From: GCA-002708145 sp045562755
Lineage (GTDB): Bacteria; Chloroflexota; Dehalococcoidia; Lucifugimonadales; Lucifugimonadaceae
NCBI GenBank assembly: GCA_045562755.1
Contig: JBJKVF010000006.1
Location: 744,001 to 808,000, forward strand
Length of the DNA stretch: 64,000 nucleotides
Direction of reading: 5' to 3'
Below the pieces are notes generated by a model. It searched no databases. It saw only the letters and a list, made by a program, of their open reading frames with translations, and was not told the origin of the DNA. Shown piece by piece: positions 63,690 through 64,000 of this stretch. A program made the translations under genes and the position numbers. Positions within the stretch are counted from its first letter, which is position 1, and every line of letters starts with the position of its first letter.

Positions 63690-64000
63690 TTCATTCTCTA
63701 AATCAACAAAAAAAGATTTAGCTTTAGAGTTTATAAAATAATCTGAAATTGTTGTTAATTTAGTTTTTTCAATATTTACCTCAATGATTTTTGCACCTTG
63801 AGATTTAGCAATCCAGAATAACCCACTCGCAGGTCTTACAGTAGCAGAAGTACCCACAGCGATTATTAGGTCAGATTTATCTATCTCTTGTCTAGAATTT
63901 TTCATTATATCTTTTGGAATTGGTTCTCCAAATAATACTGTATCAAACTTAACAGTACCACCACAAATTTCACATGGCTCAGGTGCGTAAACAGGCAAAT
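63663..64000 (-). CDS. cobB: Sir2-family NAD-dependent deacylase, C-terminal part (5' end outside window)
   Basis: The frame stays open to the window edge, so the protein starts beyond base 64000. Visible: one zinc CxxC in EPCEICGGTVKFDTVLFGEPIP, the NAD-binding AVGTSATVRPASGLFWIAKSQG, and IIEVNIEKTKL, all characteristic of the second half of bacterial sirtuins that remove acyl groups from lysines. The catalytic His and the GAGIS motif would lie outside the window. Confidence 0.88.
   Translation of the reverse strand, partial: LPVYAPEPCEICGGTVKFDTVLFGEPIPKDIMKNSRQEIDKSDLIIAVGTSATVRPASGLFWIAKSQGAKIIEVNIEKTKLTTISDYFINSKAKSFFVDLENELAANSNHK

Noticed and set aside
63663..64000. Sir2 domain as part of a phage-defence system
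   Set aside because: The visible half has the CxxC and NAD loop of ordinary bacterial deacylases, and no defence partner is present in the window.
1..64000. tRNA genes, CRISPR repeats, insertion sequences, integrases, prophage or attachment sites
   Set aside because: Every gap is under about 170 bases and AT-rich without cloverleaf-like GC stems or spaced repeats, and no protein resembles a transposase, integrase or phage structural protein.

Overview
The window is an AT-rich, tightly packed bacterial chromosome segment with about 60 protein genes. I see no rRNA, tRNA, CRISPR array, insertion sequence or prophage, and no gene-free stretch longer than about 170 bases. Many neighbours overlap by 4-14 bases, convergent pairs share stop-codon bases, and at least seven genes seem to start with TTG. 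A streamlined low-GC genome, a two-gene glycine decarboxylase, and a large set of mandelate-racemase-type enolase paralogues beside CaiB-type, SDR, amidohydrolase and PIG-L enzymes fit a marine SAR202-type Chloroflexota. That placement is inference; no rRNA or database search supports it.

Layout. 1-7.8 kb: end of thrS, citrate synthase, a MidA/NDUFAF7-type methyltransferase and the glycine cleavage set gcvT-gcvH-gcvPA-gcvPB. 7.9-22.6 kb: an accessory catabolic region with KDPG aldolase, KDG kinase, a cyclic amidohydrolase, four enolase-superfamily dehydratase-like genes, a class IV aminotransferase, two transporters, a HAD phosphatase, an HpcH/HpaI aldolase, a PIG-L deacetylase and an alpha/beta hydrolase. 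22.7-33.7 kb: purEK, a two-ATPase plus giant FtsX-permease ABC system, an SDR with an unusual active site, a JAMM peptidase, a CaiB-type CoA transferase, a cytochrome c lipoprotein and a lone trpB. 33.8-40.8 kb: glpK, a UxuA-type mannonate dehydratase, a GH32-like glycosidase, a ManD-type enolase, an NHL propeller protein and cobO. 40.9-48.8 kb: tldE, tldD, recG, a DegV protein, fakA and rpmB. 48.8-55.4 kb: arginine operon argJ-argB-argD-argG-argH followed by rpe. 55.5-64 kb: a thioredoxin-reductase-like gene, a flavoprotein, a sixth enolase paralogue, a 2-hydroxyacid dehydrogenase, thrB-lysC, two GT2 glycosyltransferases and the end of a sirtuin.

How it works together. The accessory genes converge on sugar-acid breakdown. 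Several unrelated or paralogous dehydratases could make 2-keto-3-deoxy acids. KDG kinase plus KDPG aldolase, or the HpcH/HpaI aldolase, would then split these to pyruvate and a three-carbon unit. Transporters, a GH32-like enzyme, a dehydrogenase and an amidohydrolase suggest scavenging of varied oxidised carbohydrates. The six enolase paralogues differ at active-site positions, which suggests different substrates.

A data-quality or biology point: four genes (the MidA-type methyltransferase, uxuA, GH32 and fakA) are each broken by exactly one extra base in a short homopolymer (T8, T5, G3, T9). Removing one base restores a family-consistent protein in every case. I annotate these as single frameshifted genes.
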